Positions 33,425-44,882 of a DNA stretch of 64,000 nucleotides are shown in pieces. The stretch is taken from the NCBI RefSeq assembly GCF_004210375.1, contig NC_134829.1, positions 30,334,034-30,398,033 on the forward strand, written 5' to 3'. The position numbers were made by a program, and so were the translations under genes. Positions within the stretch are counted from its first letter, which is position 1, and each line of letters starts with the position of its first letter. The notes under the pieces are model-generated. The model saw only the letters and a list, made by a program, of their open reading frames with translations, did not search any database and was not told the DNA's origin. The stretch comes from Tachypleus tridentatus. Lineage: Eukaryota > Arthropoda > Merostomata > Xiphosura > Limulidae.

Positions 33425-34070
33425 TTTCTATATGCGTCTGTGTGTATTTGTGCGTGTATCTGTACTTATGTAGGTTTATTTGTATTTGTGTGCATGTATG
33501 CGTATGTGTATATTTTTCCATATGTATTTGTGTTTATGTGTCTATGTATATTTGTGCATGTATATATATATATTTGTGTCTGTGTTGTTTGTGAGTCTTT
33601 GTGCATTCGTGTGTTTGTATGTATTTGTGTGTATTTATATATGTATTCGTGTATGTTTATGTATGTGTCTTTTATATTTATATACATGTATGTATTCGTG
33701 TGTCTGTATGAGTCTCCGTGTATTTGTATTGGTGTATGTGTGTGTAGATGTTTGTATATATGTCTTTATATGTTTGCGTGTATGTAATCCCACTATTCGT
33801 TGGTAAAAGAGTAGCCCAAGAGTTGGCGGTGGGTGGTGATGACTAGCTGCCTTCCCTCTAGTCTTACACTGCTAAATTAGGGACGGCTAGCACAGATAGC
33901 CCTCGAGTAGCTTTGTGCGAAATTCCAAAACAAACAAACAAAGCGTGTATGTATTTGTATTTATATATGTATTCATGTATATTTGTGGGTATGCACATGT
34001 CTGTGTGCATGTATGTGTCTCTGTGTATTTTTACATATGTACTCGTGTGTATTTGTGCATGTATGTGTGT
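33425..34070. repeat. T/G-rich imperfect tandem array
   Basis: About 490 bp of irregular TGTATTTGTG/TATGTATG units split by a SINE at 33787-33942. It codes in several frames for low-complexity Cys/Val/Tyr-rich strings of up to 115 codons, which I do not accept as proteins. Confidence 0.92.
33787..33942 (+). mobile_element. SINE-A, 5'-truncated, perfect TSD, in the T/G array
   Basis: Starts in mid-body at ATCCCACTATTCG and ends with the CAAACAAACAAA tail. It is flanked by the perfect 11-bp repeat GCGTGTATGTA (33776-33786 and 33943-33953), so the lack of a head dates from insertion. Confidence 0.97.
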
Positions 34071-34382
34071 CGACGATCTTGTTATCAAATAAATACATTC
34101 TCTGATAATTCTACATTACCAAAGAGTGTAATGTTTTACGGTTTCTTCATGTTCTAGAAATCATGTAATCAGTCATGTAGGAGACGTGTGCTCATATCTA
34201 ACACTTCTTATCCAGAAAATTAGTAGACATTTAGGCCGTAGCCTCGAGTTTGATTGACCAACCCGAAACATACCACGTGCTGACACTACTTGAGTCCTCC
34301 TGATAAAACACTTCCTTCTAACTGATTAGCTCTCAAGCCTGAACTCTTTATCTTGGACGTTATAAACCTAGCAGAGGTTGTA
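34071..34382. other. Unassigned sequence
   Basis: Nothing recognised. Confidence 0.55.
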
Positions 34383-34440
34383 GGAGGAAGTGGGGACAGC
34401 TTGAAATGAGAGGAAGTGGGGACAGCTTGTAATGAGAGGA
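34383..34440. repeat. 28-bp direct duplication
   Basis: GAGGAAGTGGGGACAGCTTG occurs twice, the copies separated by AATGA. Confidence 0.9.
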
Positions 34441-34590
34441 AAGGGATCGATCCCGCTACTTAACAGCCAACCTTATCTCGGTTCTGATGTGTTTATTGAG
34501 CGAGAAAAAGTGCTGATCCCAGGTTTAGAGATGATTGATTTCCTGATCTAGCGATAGATAAAAAATGATACTTAAACTCGCATTTACTCT

Positions 34591-34695
34591 CTCAGTTAAA
34601 CAGAACAGAACGTGAACAGGTACACACCACAGAGCTAAGCCTTCTCAGTTAAACAGAACAGAACGTGAACAGGTACACACCACAGAGCTAAGCCT
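34591..34695. repeat. 53-bp perfect tandem duplication
   Basis: Two essentially identical units starting CTCAGTTAAACAGAACAGAA at 34591 and 34644. Identity implies a very recent event or an assembly artefact. Confidence 0.95.
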
Positions 34696-34794
34696 AGTTT
34701 AGTTATCTGAATCTCGACTTCTGTTAAACATTGCAGACAACAAAATTTGTAAAAACGACACGATAGCATTTTTTTTTTTGCATGTATTAACCTC

Positions 34795-34920
34795 CTCCCA
34801 GTGGCACAGCGGTATGTCTGCGGACTCCCACCGCTAAAAACCGGTTTTCGATACCCGTGGTGGGCAGAGCACAGATAGCCCGTTGTGTAGCTTTGTGCTT
34901 AATTTCAAACAACCGGTAAA
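34795..34920 (+). mobile_element. SINE-C
   Basis: Head CCCAGTGGCACAGCGGTATG, GGTTTTCGATACCCGTGG, tail AGCCCGTTGTGTAGCTTTGT. A SINE-B follows 24 bp later in the same orientation. Confidence 0.94.
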
Positions 34921-34943
34921 CAAACATGTAATTCAAGCGTGAG

Positions 34944-35050
34944 TCTCCCAGAGGGACAGTGATAAGCTTACGGACTTGCCACGCTAAAATTCGGGGTTTG
35001 ATTCCCCGCGGTGGACACATTTAATTGCCAAATGTGGCTTTCTTATTTTA
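34944..35050 (+). mobile_element. SINE-B, diverged
   Basis: B box GGGTTTGATTCCCCGCGG and tail CAAATGTGGCTTTCTTA, with head CCCAGAGGGACAGTGATAAG. Confidence 0.82.
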
Positions 35051-35291
35051 CAAACAACAAATTCAAGCATAAGGAGCTTTGTAATGAAATCCCAGTTGTT
35101 CTGCTGAATTAAGGTACGATATTAGAATCCAAATCGTAGTTTCGGCTGTCATGAGTTTAGTGTATTACTTACAGCTTTATAGTCTTCCTTTGGTCGTCGA
35201 ATATTTCTCCTTTATGTTATTGTTTCAGCAGAATATTCAATACTTCACATTAGAAATGAAAACTGGAAGAAACGTACAAGTCTGACTGTTT

Positions 35292-35551
35292 GGGCCAGGT
35301 GGTTAAGGCACTCGACTCCTAATCGTGAGTTCGAATCCCCGTCACACCAAACATGCTCGCCGTTTTAGCCGTGGGGCGTTATACTGTGACGGTCAATCCC
35401 ACTATTCGTTAGTAAAAGATTATCCCAAGAGTTGGCAATGGGTGGTGATGACTAGCTGCCTTCCCTCTAGTCTTACGCTGCTAAATTAGGGAAGGCGAGC
35501 GCAGATAGCCCTCGTGTAGCTTTGCGCGAAATTTTCAAAAAGCAAACAAAC
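35292..35551 (+). mobile_element. SINE-A
   Basis: Head GGGCCAGGTGGTTAAGGCAC with a short gap before the B box (CTAATCGTGAGTTCGAATCC), then body and AAAGCAAACAAAC tail. Confidence 0.93.
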
Positions 35552-35920
35552 TAATGTTTATTTTTAACCTTGCACATTTAATTCACTTCGTAAACCCAAT
35601 TCAAGTACCTATCCTCTATCGCCGGAATGAATATCTGCGAGTAATAAAAATGGTAGCATGATTGTCTCTGAGCGTGGAAGTGGAAGGGTGGGATATGTGC
35701 CTCTTTTTCTTTGGTCAATTTAAATTTTGTCACACATATCCTTGTTTGTAATAAAACATCTCTTTGTTAAGTCAACAATATTTCCTCCTGTTACCTTCAT
35801 TTTGTTGTTTGTACACAACGTTGGCTTCCATCTCTCTGTCCTCCTATTCTTATTTCTTTGACTCACTTACACCAAAGTAGAAATTTGCGAAACTACATCA
35901 CTTGGGAAAGCATCTGTACT

Positions 35921-36040
35921 TTGTGTGTTTTTTCATATAGCAAAGCCACAAAGGGCTATCTGCTCAGCCCACCGAGGGGAATCGAACCCCTGATTTTAGC
36001 GTTGTAAATCCGGAGACATACCGCTGTACTAGCGGGGGGC
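35921..36040 (-). mobile_element. SINE-B, full length with TSD
   Basis: Near-consensus reverse-strand copy bounded by AAGCATCTGTACT and AAGTATCTGTACT (35908-35920, 36041-36053), one mismatch in 13. Confidence 0.96.
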
Positions 36041-36053
36041 AAGTATCTGTACT

Positions 36054-36680
36054 ATGGACAGAAGTGAAAACAATTGATTATTTACTTCACTTTATAAGAG
36101 TAATAACAAAAGTTTTTAAAAGGCGTTGTTAACTTTCATTATAAAAGTTATGCAACAGTGTTTTATATAACGGTTCCTAGTTTATACCTTAGCTGCACAG
36201 AGGAGACTTATAATTCAAATAAATATATGACACAAGTTAATGTTATCCCTGATAATAAACTGGTTAAATGGAAAGAATCATAGTTTAATCAGGAAAAGCA
36301 AAACAAAGATGGAAACAGAGTTTTAATACGCTACATTTTTATAAGTAATTTATATTTTCTTTCTAAGTAAAATGTTCTTTGTAACACACAACTAAAAATG
36401 GATCACGTTGAGATCAAAAATATCCAGTCTTAAACATTTCCACTTCATCATCCTTCCTTTACTTCTAATCCCAGCTGTTTGAAGAAAGATCTCTTATTGT
36501 ATATATTAGAAACGTTCAAACGTTTTGTCGTTTTCACTGGCTTCACCCTTACGTCCTCTATATCTTAGAAATATTTGGTAATAAAAATGTGATTAGCGAC
36601 TACTGAATGATAAGGTAATAGTTTTATGACAGTGGTCCATACGAGTTACAACTTTATCTGTAGAACCAAGAAGTCTGAAT
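36054..36680. other. Unassigned sequence
   Basis: Nothing recognised. Confidence 0.55.
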
Positions 36681-36689
36681 TGTGTATTA

Positions 36690-36965
36690 TTGTTTGTTTG
36701 AATTTCGCTCAAAGCTACTCGAGGGCTATCTGTGCTAGCCGTCCCTAATTTAGCAGTGTAAGACTAGAGGGAAGGCAGCTAGTCATCACCACCCACCGCC
36801 AACTCTTGGACTACTCTTTTACCAACGAATAGTGGGATTGACCGTAACATTATAACGCCCCCACGGCTGAGAGGGCGAGCATGTTTGGCGCGACCGGGAT
36901 GCGAACCCGCGACCCTCGGATTACGACCCGCACGCCTTAACACGCTTGGCCATGCCGGGCACAAA
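36690..36965 (-). mobile_element. SINE-A, full length with short TSD
   Basis: Reverse-strand copy flanked by TGTGTATTA (36681-36689 and 36966-36974). Confidence 0.94.
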
Positions 36966-36974
36966 TGTGTATTA

Positions 36975-39003
36975 ATCATGCTATCAGACCAGATAATACA
37001 ACCTTCTTTAAGTTAAAGCAAAGTGTATGTAGTGTTTCGCTGCCTTTTTTTTTTTTTTTAATTCCTCTTGACAGAAAGATTTCAACATAGAATTAGATTA
37101 CACTGATCAAAATGTAAGACTACCGAATCTTCTTGCATGTAATTCTGCAATCTCGTAATCCATGCAGTTGGCCTATCATCATTTTGTCCAACTTCGCGTG
37201 TCGTAAGAAAATGGGGAATTATGGAAACAGAAATTTATAACGAAAAATAATTATTATGAATGAGGAGCACCAGCTACCGTCATTTGTCTTTCTTTTGCAT
37301 TTGCAATTTGCAGATAGTGTAACTTTACTATGGCAATCTGCGATATTCTTAAATTAGAACCAAAAACTCCATATATTTCGTTTCCGACTAAAGCGTGCAC
37401 GATGGATATGAATTAAAGCTGTTGTAGTGTTCAATTGCCTCTTCTATTTTCTGTCCACCAACAGTAATTACCAGTCCGGTTAACACGTTCTTTGCCGCCT
37501 CGTCTCTCTCCTTCCGAGCACTACGGAGGCGGCACTACGCAGTCACAGAAGGAAGATACTGTGAATGTCCTCAGAAAGAGGAAGACACGCGCCTGGGGTA
37601 AATTACCATAAGAATCAGTTTGAACTTCTAAACACGAGCTTGAAATGAATGAAGATTCATGGCCATCAAAGCGACAACTTTTCTAGAAAAAGAATGCTTG
37701 AAACAACCGGTAACGCCCTCTATTGACATTCAAAGGCCGGACCTCCGTTTCCTTTGATCTCATTAATCTTGCTTTCCTTCCTTTATAATACTTAAGTTGT
37801 AATAATATCCTCTTAATTATGAGAACAGTCAACCCTGCTGGTGGAAGAAAAGTGAAGTAATAGCTATGCAAATGAAAGTCGGGATTGAGAAATCTTCCGA
37901 CGTAAGTACTAGAATGTCGTATAAGTTTTCATTCAGAAGTAGAAAATTACTGCATTAATAATATTGTGAAATTTTAATGAATATTTAATCAGCGTGATTT
38001 ACGCACGATAAAAGAGATAAACAAAAGTGACTAAGTTGATGATTTTTCACCAAGTAAATATAATACAGCTGCAGTCACGTATTTTCGCTCAGCCATTAAA
38101 GCGATTGAGTTTTTTTATTGTTTTGATACTTGTCATAAATGCAGTATTGAATAACTGTTTTTTCTTTTTAAGTCATGATCCATATTTTAAAAATTCAAGA
38201 TCTAGGTTGTTTGATGTTGTTTATTTTACAAAATAAATAAAAAAGAAAGGAGATATTGAATTAAATTTTCGAGAAGTTACTTATAAGAAATAATTTTATT
38301 CAGAAAATAAATGTTTTCCACATTGCGTTTACGTAACCACGTCAGTTCCTGTTGTTGTGACTTGTGGGGGTGGAGAAGGACATTTTGTGAAGTATATATA
38401 CTTCAGACAACAACACCTGCTGCAACAAGAGATTTGTCTGGCTGGTGGAACTGAGTAATTGACTGTCACGTTTATAGTCCACCCACGGGTGATAGTATAC
38501 AGTACGTTTAGTGGTTCTACGTCTATCGATCCCCATTTCGACAAGTTAGACCACTAAGCCAGAGTAGCCTGTATATAATAAATGGACCATCTGAAAATGC
38601 ACATATTTTTTAGTTTATTTAAGACCAGGAAAATATGGTTAATTAAAAGTTACTTCAAGTTAAATTATGACTTTTATGTTTAAGTAATAAAAAAACTGTT
38701 TTCTCACATCTAAGTTTTTGCGCTTTTACGTAACATAGCATAAGGTCTAGGGATAACAAGAAACCTATTGACCCATTTCAGCTGTTCAATTTTCTATGCC
38801 AAACTATAGGAATTAAAAAAATTAAAGCCATATCTTAATATTCATATATTTATCAAGCAATATTTTACATTCACTCAGATTTACTGCCTTCACAACATCT
38901 GAAGTTAACCCATTCCATAGGACAACCACCCTATTTAAAAAATAAAATTGTCTGAGCTATAATTATTCGATGAATAATTATCAAAAGACTTAACTTAAAT
39001 ATG
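36975..39003. other. Unassigned sequence (about 2 kb)
   Basis: No gene recognised. A short GC-richer patch at about 37490-37600 has an inverted repeat GCCGCCT (37494-37500) / AGGCGGC (37527-37533). Frames at 37683-37871, 38027-38236 and 38329-38544 show no family features. Confidence 0.5.
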
Positions 39004-39270
39004 TTAAGTCGAGTGGTTAATGCACTCGACTCGTAATCCGACAGTCGCAGGTTCAATCCCCATCACTCTAAACATGCTTGACCTTTCAGCCTTGGGGGGT
39101 TATAAAGTGACGGTCAATCCTACTATTCATTGGTAAAAGATTATCCCAAGAGTTGGCGGTGGGTGGTGATGACTAGCTGCCTTCCTTCTAGTCTTACACT
39201 GCTAAATTAGGGTCGACTAGCGCAGATAGCCCTCGTGTAACTTGGCGCGAAATTCAAAAATAAATAAAAC
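39004..39270 (+). mobile_element. SINE-A
   Basis: Head from GTTAAGTCGAGTGGTTAATG, B box GGTTCAATCCCC, body, tail AAATTCAAAAATAAATAAAA. The first bases of the head are lost. Confidence 0.93.
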
Positions 39271-39309
39271 CTAAAAGAATAAGATACCCACAAATGGTTT
39301 TCGAAACAC

Positions 39310-39425
39310 GTGTTTGTTTGTTATTAAATGCAATGTTACGCAGCTGGCTATATCTTTTATGCCCACCGCAGGGAACTAACTTGAAAATTTAGCGTTTTAA
39401 ACCTTTCGTTTACCGCTCACCCACA
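39310..39425 (-). mobile_element. SINE-C, diverged
   Basis: Reverse-strand relic with GTTTGTTATTAAATGC tail, ATGCCCACCGCAGGGAACTA and head remnant TTTACCGCTCACCCAC. Confidence 0.72.
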
Positions 39426-39446
39426 GAAGAAATATTAAAAAAAACA

Positions 39447-39562
39447 GTTCGTTTGTTTGGAATTAAGCACAAAGCTACATTATGGGCTATCTGTGCTTTG
39501 TTCACCACCGGTATCGAACCCGCTTTCTATGAGTCCGCAGACATACCGCTGTGTCACTGAAT
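39447..39562 (-). mobile_element. SINE-C
   Basis: Reverse-strand copy: TTTGGAATTAAGCACAAAGC, GGTATCGAACCCG, CAGACATACCGCTGTGTCAC. About 11 bp are deleted next to the B box. Confidence 0.9.
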
Positions 39563-39954
39563 GACTAATAAATCAGAAGCAAGCAAAGTGAAAGAGTAAA
39601 TAAAATAGGCCAGTGGTTTAATTCGAGTGGAAAAACAAATATAACCAAAAACATATATCAACTAAAGTTACAAAAAGGATAATATAATGAAATTGTAATG
39701 AAAAAAGTAAAATATTATTTTTACCTATTTGTTAATAGAAAATAATTTATTACTAAAAAACTTTCTCTTGAACGAAGTTAGCAAGGAAGAGTAGTTTTAA
39801 CAAATATCAAAGAGCTTTTACTGCTAAAAAAGGAATTCAATATTTCTTTACGATTTCAGTGCTGACTAGATTTTAGATCATATATCACATCAAAATGTGC
39901 TCTGATCAAACTTACCGAACTCCTCGTGTTTGAACTTTGGCTGTTTTCAGATGA
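39563..39954. other. Unassigned sequence
   Basis: Nothing recognised. Confidence 0.55.
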
Positions 39955-41059
39955 AGTATAATTATATTGAATATGTTATAAGTATAATTACATTGAATAT
40001 GTTATAAGTATAATTATATTGAATATGTTATAAGTATAATTATATTGAGTATGTTATAAGTATAATTATATTGAATATGTTATAAGTATAATTATATTGA
40101 ATATGTTATAAGTATAATTATATTGAATATGTTACAAGTATAATTATATTGAATATATTATAAGTATAATTATATTGAATATATTATAAGTATAATTATA
40201 TTGAATATATTATAAGTATAATTATATTGAATATGTTACAAGTATAATTATATTGAATATATTATAAGTATAATTATATTGAATATGTTACAAGTATAAT
40301 TATATTGAATATATTATAAGTGTAATTACATTGAATATGTTACAAGTATAATTATATTGAATATATTATAAGTATAATTATATTGAATATGTTATAAGTA
40401 TAATTATATTGAATATGTTACAAGTATAATTATATTGAATATATTATAAGTATAATTATATTGAATATGTTATAAGTATAATTATATTGAATATGTTACA
40501 AGTATAATTATATTGAATATGTTAGAAGTGTAATTACATTGAATATGTTACAAGTATAATTACATTGAATATGTTACAAGTATAATTATATTGAATATGT
40601 TATAAGTATAATTATATTGAATATGTTATAAGTGTAATTATATTGAATATGTTACAAGTATAATTATATTGAATATGTTACAAGTATAATTATATTGAAT
40701 ATGTTATAAGTATAATTATATTGAATATGTTACAAGTATAATTATATTGAATATGTTATAAGTGTAATTACATTGAATATGTTACAAGTATAATTATATT
40801 GAATATGTTATAAGTGTAATTACATTGAATATGTTACAAGTATAATTACATTGAATATGTTACAAGTATAATTATATTGAATATATTATAAGTATAATTA
40901 CATTGAATATGTTACAAGTATAATTATATTGAATATGTTATAAGTATAATTATATTGAATATGTTATAAGTGTAATTATATTGAATATGTTATAAGTATA
41001 ATTATATTGAATATGTTATAAGTATAATTATATTGAATATGTTATAAGTATAATTATAA
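39955..41059. repeat. 26-bp AT-rich array, about 42 copies
   Basis: Unit AGTATAATTATATTGAATAT followed by GTTATA. Each unit carries the 10-bp palindrome TATAATTATA. Copies differ mainly by T/C and G/A switches (TTATAAG/TTACAAG, ATTATA/ATTACA, GTATAA/GTGTAA). It has the composition of an easily melted matrix-attachment-like region; that function is only a suggestion. Confidence 0.97.
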
Positions 41060-41331
41060 TACTTAATTATATTTTATATAATTAATATTATATAAAGGTC
41101 ATGCCGGACCTTGTGTTTACTGCCTCTTTTGTTTTAAACTAACTTACAATTATTTCTTTTTCAGAATGAATTATATTATAAGTTATCGAACGAGCTTCTT
41201 TTTGCTAATAATAACAAAACTAGACGTCGACGCTTCTAACTACCATTTAAAACGTAAATGATTATCTTTCACTTTGCTTCGTTATATTTCACAAGCGGGA
41301 AAACACGAGATGATGAATTTGTTTGCTCTCG

Positions 41332-41448
41332 AGTGTGTGTGTGTGTTTTCTTATAGCAACGCCACATTTGGCTACTGGTTGCGTCCATCGAAGGGAATTG
41401 AACCCCTGATTTTAGCGTTGTAAATCCGTAGACTTACCGCTGTAATAG
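41332..41448 (-). mobile_element. SINE-B
   Basis: Reverse-strand copy: (GT)n, TTCTTATAGCAACGCCACAT, GGGAATTGAACCCCTGATTT and head GTAGACTTACCGCTGTAAT. Confidence 0.92.
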
Positions 41449-41567
41449 CTCTCCTTTACTAATTACGTATGCTGCAGTGAGTATTCCAGTTATTAGTCTT
41501 ATGATGTAATAGATAATTCGACATTTAGTCTAGTAAGCTGTAACGGACACTTCGGTGTTTAAAACAG

Positions 41568-41700
41568 ATATGATGCAATTGATAGCTCAATGATAAGTCA
41601 TATGATGCAATGGATAGCTCAATGATAAGTCATATGATGCAATGGATAGCTCAATGTCAAGTCTCCTACAATTTAATTGATAGCTCAGTTCCTAGTCATC
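41568..41700. repeat. 32-bp minisatellite, about 4 copies
   Basis: Unit with core GATGCAATGGATAGCTCAAT, period 32 bp; the last copies are degenerate. Confidence 0.88.
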
Positions 41701-41704
41701 CAGT

Positions 41705-41830
41705 ACAATACACAGAAAGACAATATTAAATGACCGAAAATTTATTATCATATAAAAGTAACGTTTCGGCTTTTATATAGAACCTGTATCAATATCGACA
41801 GAAAATAAAGTCGAAACAAATCTAAAAGTC
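41705..41830 (-). pseudogene. Penelope-like element 3'-end relic
   Basis: Read on the minus strand, it has the characteristic AGCCGAAACGTTACTTTTAT segment found just 3' of the endonuclease in many Penelope-like elements, within a decayed C-terminal reading frame. No reverse transcriptase or GIY-YIG domain is attached. The assignment rests on this remembered motif, so it is tentative. Confidence 0.45.
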
Positions 41831-42080
41831 ACAGAATACAGAAAGGATTACTCGATATAATCAGACTAATGTAGACTGATAAATAAAAACCACAAAATTT
41901 ATCTATTTTACGTCATCAGAACCCATATTATTTTGGAAAAAGATGAACAAACAGCAGGATGTTTGGACATCAGAGTATAAACAAAGTGGCAGAAGTTTGA
42001 ATCTAATTGTTTTTACAGTTTCAACCAGCAGTTAAAATGCTAGAAAATGTACTTTCTTGTGTTATCTCTCGAAGAAAGAA

Positions 42081-42159
42081 AACAAAATGTTTAAACACCA
42101 CTAACAAATCCGTTTTACAAACAAAATGTTTAAACACCACTAACAAATCCGTTTTACAA
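42081..42159. repeat. 39-bp perfect tandem duplication
   Basis: Two identical units beginning ACAAAATGTTTAAACACCAC, period 39 bp. Confidence 0.95.
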
Positions 42160-42200
42160 CAAGCAGCACTATAAGACATAAGCTTGGTTCCCTTTCCATG

Positions 42201-42330
42201 AGCCCCCTAGTGGCTCAGCGGTATGTCAGCGGACTTACAACGCTGAAACCCGGGTTTCGATACCCGTGATGGGCAAAGCACAGATAGCCTAATGTGTAGC
42301 TTTGTGCTTAATTCAAAATAACAACAACAA
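42201..42330 (+). mobile_element. SINE-C, full length with TSD
   Basis: Near-consensus copy from AGCCCCCTAGTGGCTCAGCG to the (CAA)n tail, flanked by CCCTTTCCATG and CCCTTTTCATG (42190-42200, 42331-42341). Confidence 0.96.
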
Positions 42331-42474
42331 CCCTTTTCATGTTATGTAAACGTTTGGTGCTCTCCTTCTTGGACTTTCCTTCCTAAATTAAATAATTCGA
42401 AACTTGAAGCTTGTTTTCATTTGTTCAAAAACTTACTGGCAGAAACGTAATACTTTAATTTCACCAAAACTTTT

Positions 42475-42981
42475 TTTGCTTGCTTTGAATTTCGCGCAAA
42501 GCTACACGAGGTTATTGTTTGTTTTTGTTTGTTTTGGAATTTCGCACAAAGCTACTCGAGGGCAATCTGTGCTACCCGTCCCTAATTTAGCAGTGTAAGA
42601 CTAGAGGGAAGGCAAATAATGATCACCACCCACCGCCAACTCTTGGGCTACTCATTTACCAACGAATAGTGGGATTGACTGTCACATTATAACGCCCCCA
42701 CTGCTGGGAGGGCGAGCATATTTGGCGCGACGCGGATTACACGTGGTTATCTACGCTTGTCGTTCCTAATTTAGCAGTGTAAGACTAGAGGGAAGGCAGC
42801 TAGTCATCACCACTCACCGTCAACTTCTGGGTTACTCTTTTACCAACGAATAGTGGGGTTCACGATCATATCATAACACCCCCACGGCTGACAGGGCGAG
42901 CATGTTTGATGTGACGGGTATTCAAACCCGCGACCCTCAGATTATGAATCGAGCGCCCCAACCACCTGGCCATGCCAAGCC
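42475..42981 (-). mobile_element. SINE-A interrupted by another SINE-A
   Basis: Outer reverse-strand copy: tail at 42475-42515, body and head at 42738-42981, split by the inner copy at 42516-42737. Confidence 0.93.
42516..42737 (-). mobile_element. SINE-A nested in SINE-A, 5'-truncated
   Basis: Inner copy with (TTTG)n tail and body but no complete head. It is bounded by TACACGAGGTTAT and TACACGTGGTTAT (42503-42515, 42738-42750) derived from the outer SINE. Same-family, same-orientation nesting. Confidence 0.95.
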
Positions 42982-43093
42982 ACATCACGAACACTCGCAA
43001 ATAAGTAAACATAATCACTATAAATGTTAATTAAGGAAATTCTTATTGTGTACTACAAAGTCCATAAATACAGAGGTTGACTGGGTTATATTA

Positions 43094-43120
43094 CGCCCGG
43101 CATGGCCAAGCGTGTTAAGG
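43094..43120 (+). mobile_element. SINE-A head stub
   Basis: Only GCCCGGCATGGCCAAGCGTG and TTAAGG remain, directly before the Tc1/mariner relic. The SINE may have been cut by that element's insertion. Confidence 0.8.
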
Positions 43121-43209
43121 AAATGGTATGAAGTAAAAGGACATTGCCGGAACAGTAGGGTACCCACAGTGCACTGTATCCATAATCATGAAATATCATT
43201 GGACTACAG

Positions 43210-44020
43210 GAACCGTTGTTTCAGGAAAGTCTACTGGTAGACAACGAAAAACTACTGCCCGAGATAACCGTGTTTTGATTAGGTTAACACATCAAGGTCA
43301 AAAGAAGTCTTGCAACACCAAGAATGGCATGTATAAATTCATTCTAGGATATCCACAAGTATCGTAAATAAGAGAACGACCAAACAAGGTTGTTTTAGAA
43401 TAATATATTACATATAAACAAATATTTTTCAAAATTCATTGCTGTCACCATGTTACTTATAGTTAGTACAAAGTCCTATTTCTGGCTTGTTAAAGTTGAT
43501 GACAGGATTCGTGTTTGTCATTTGCTTGTAAAATAGATAAGAGGAGACTGTCTTTTTCACAGGTAACACAAGAAAGGTGGTGCAGTACATGTTTGGGCAG
43601 TTATCCATCATGGTGGAAAAACTAATCTTCATCCTCCAGGAAGCCACCAATGGCGCCCCCTACAAGAAAACACATGGATACGGTATTTCTGCTATATGCT
43701 AGGGTAAGGTGGGGTAATATTTTTATGTTTCAGAATGACAATTTCACTACCCATAGTGCACATTATTTAGACCAGGAGGTCATTACAAGATTGTAATGCA
43801 ACTGAAAACTCTTGGCAGATTTGAGTTGGAAAATAGTTAACCACAACCCTAAACCAGCTATTGCAGCTAAGTTGCGGTGCTTTTTAATGAAGTTCGAAAT
43901 AAATCACGGTGGTGTACATCAATACCCTTATCGACAACATGCCACGTCGTCTTGAGGATATTATTAGAGTACATGGAGAACCAACCAAATATTGGGTGTT
44001 TAATATAAACCGATTTAGGG
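43210..44020 (+). pseudogene. Decayed Tc1/mariner transposase
   Basis: Pieces of a Tc1-family DD34E transposase lie in order but in shifting frames: a linker/HTH part (GRQRKTTARDN, about 43228), the first catalytic-region block (YFWLVKVDDRIRVCH, about 43473), VWAVIHHGGKT (about 43592), MDTVFLLYAR (about 43674), the second acidic block (NDNFTTHSAHYLDQE, about 43735) and the C-terminal INTLIDNMPRR (about 43918). Several frameshifts and stops make it inactive. Terminal inverted repeats were not identified, so element ends are unknown. The part before 43210 probably also belongs to it. Confidence 0.88.
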
Positions 44021-44870
44021 CTACAGACGTTATTTATAATAATTTTGTGTTATATTTTGTCATTATATATGTTTTGGTAAATTTTCGTTGTGATAAGTGA
44101 AATGTTGAATCACACATTTTGCTACAGATATCTGATAAAATTGTTTGATATTCTAATAAATCATTCATGTTGTCCATATAACCTCTCATTATACAAGAAA
44201 CATATGTAGATGTTTAATATAACATGCATTTCTCAGTTTCACCGCATCAAGTATATTTTTATTCCATATTAATAATAATGATCTTATTTGTTACAAAATA
44301 TCCAAACATTTTGATAAGACTATACACGTGCCTGAATTATGTAAAACAATAATAAGAATCCTCAGAGGAAGACGTGCTCTGAATAAATGATATTTTCTAT
44401 CTGCTACACTACTTAATGACGTCTTAATAATGACCTGTGCTCAGAGTAAACAATACATAAACAAGATATTTTGTCTCTGGTACATTGCTTTATAATACCT
44501 TTATATAAGACATTTCGAGTTCAGACATTTTAGGTACGAGATGTTGTTAAAAAGGATTGCGACTGATTAAAGCATACACTGGGTGATATTCCTCGTCATA
44601 TAAGGAATAATAAGTTAACAATAAACAAGAGACTTGTAGATTTTAGACTGATAGTTACTCACATACCAGAAAGTCATGTTTTACTGATTTCTATACATTG
44701 GTATTTCTGAATGTCCTTCACATGGATGTGATTCTTATTATAAACTATGTAACTGAGAAATTTTAGACATTTCTCGAGGCCTTTTAATGACTTAATTTAA
44801 ATCTGTTTCATTAAATTTTTTCAAGGCTTATTAAAACTCCGCACTGTTGCAACAATGTTTAAACACAGCT
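44021..44870. other. Unassigned AT-rich sequence
   Basis: May include the 3' end of the Tc1 element; nothing else recognised. Confidence 0.5.
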
Positions 44871-44882
44871 GACTTCATAGAT

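Noticed and set aside
33440-34157. Cys/Val/Tyr-rich frames on plus and Thr/Asn-rich on minus
   Set aside because: Low-complexity translation of a T/G microsatellite-like array.
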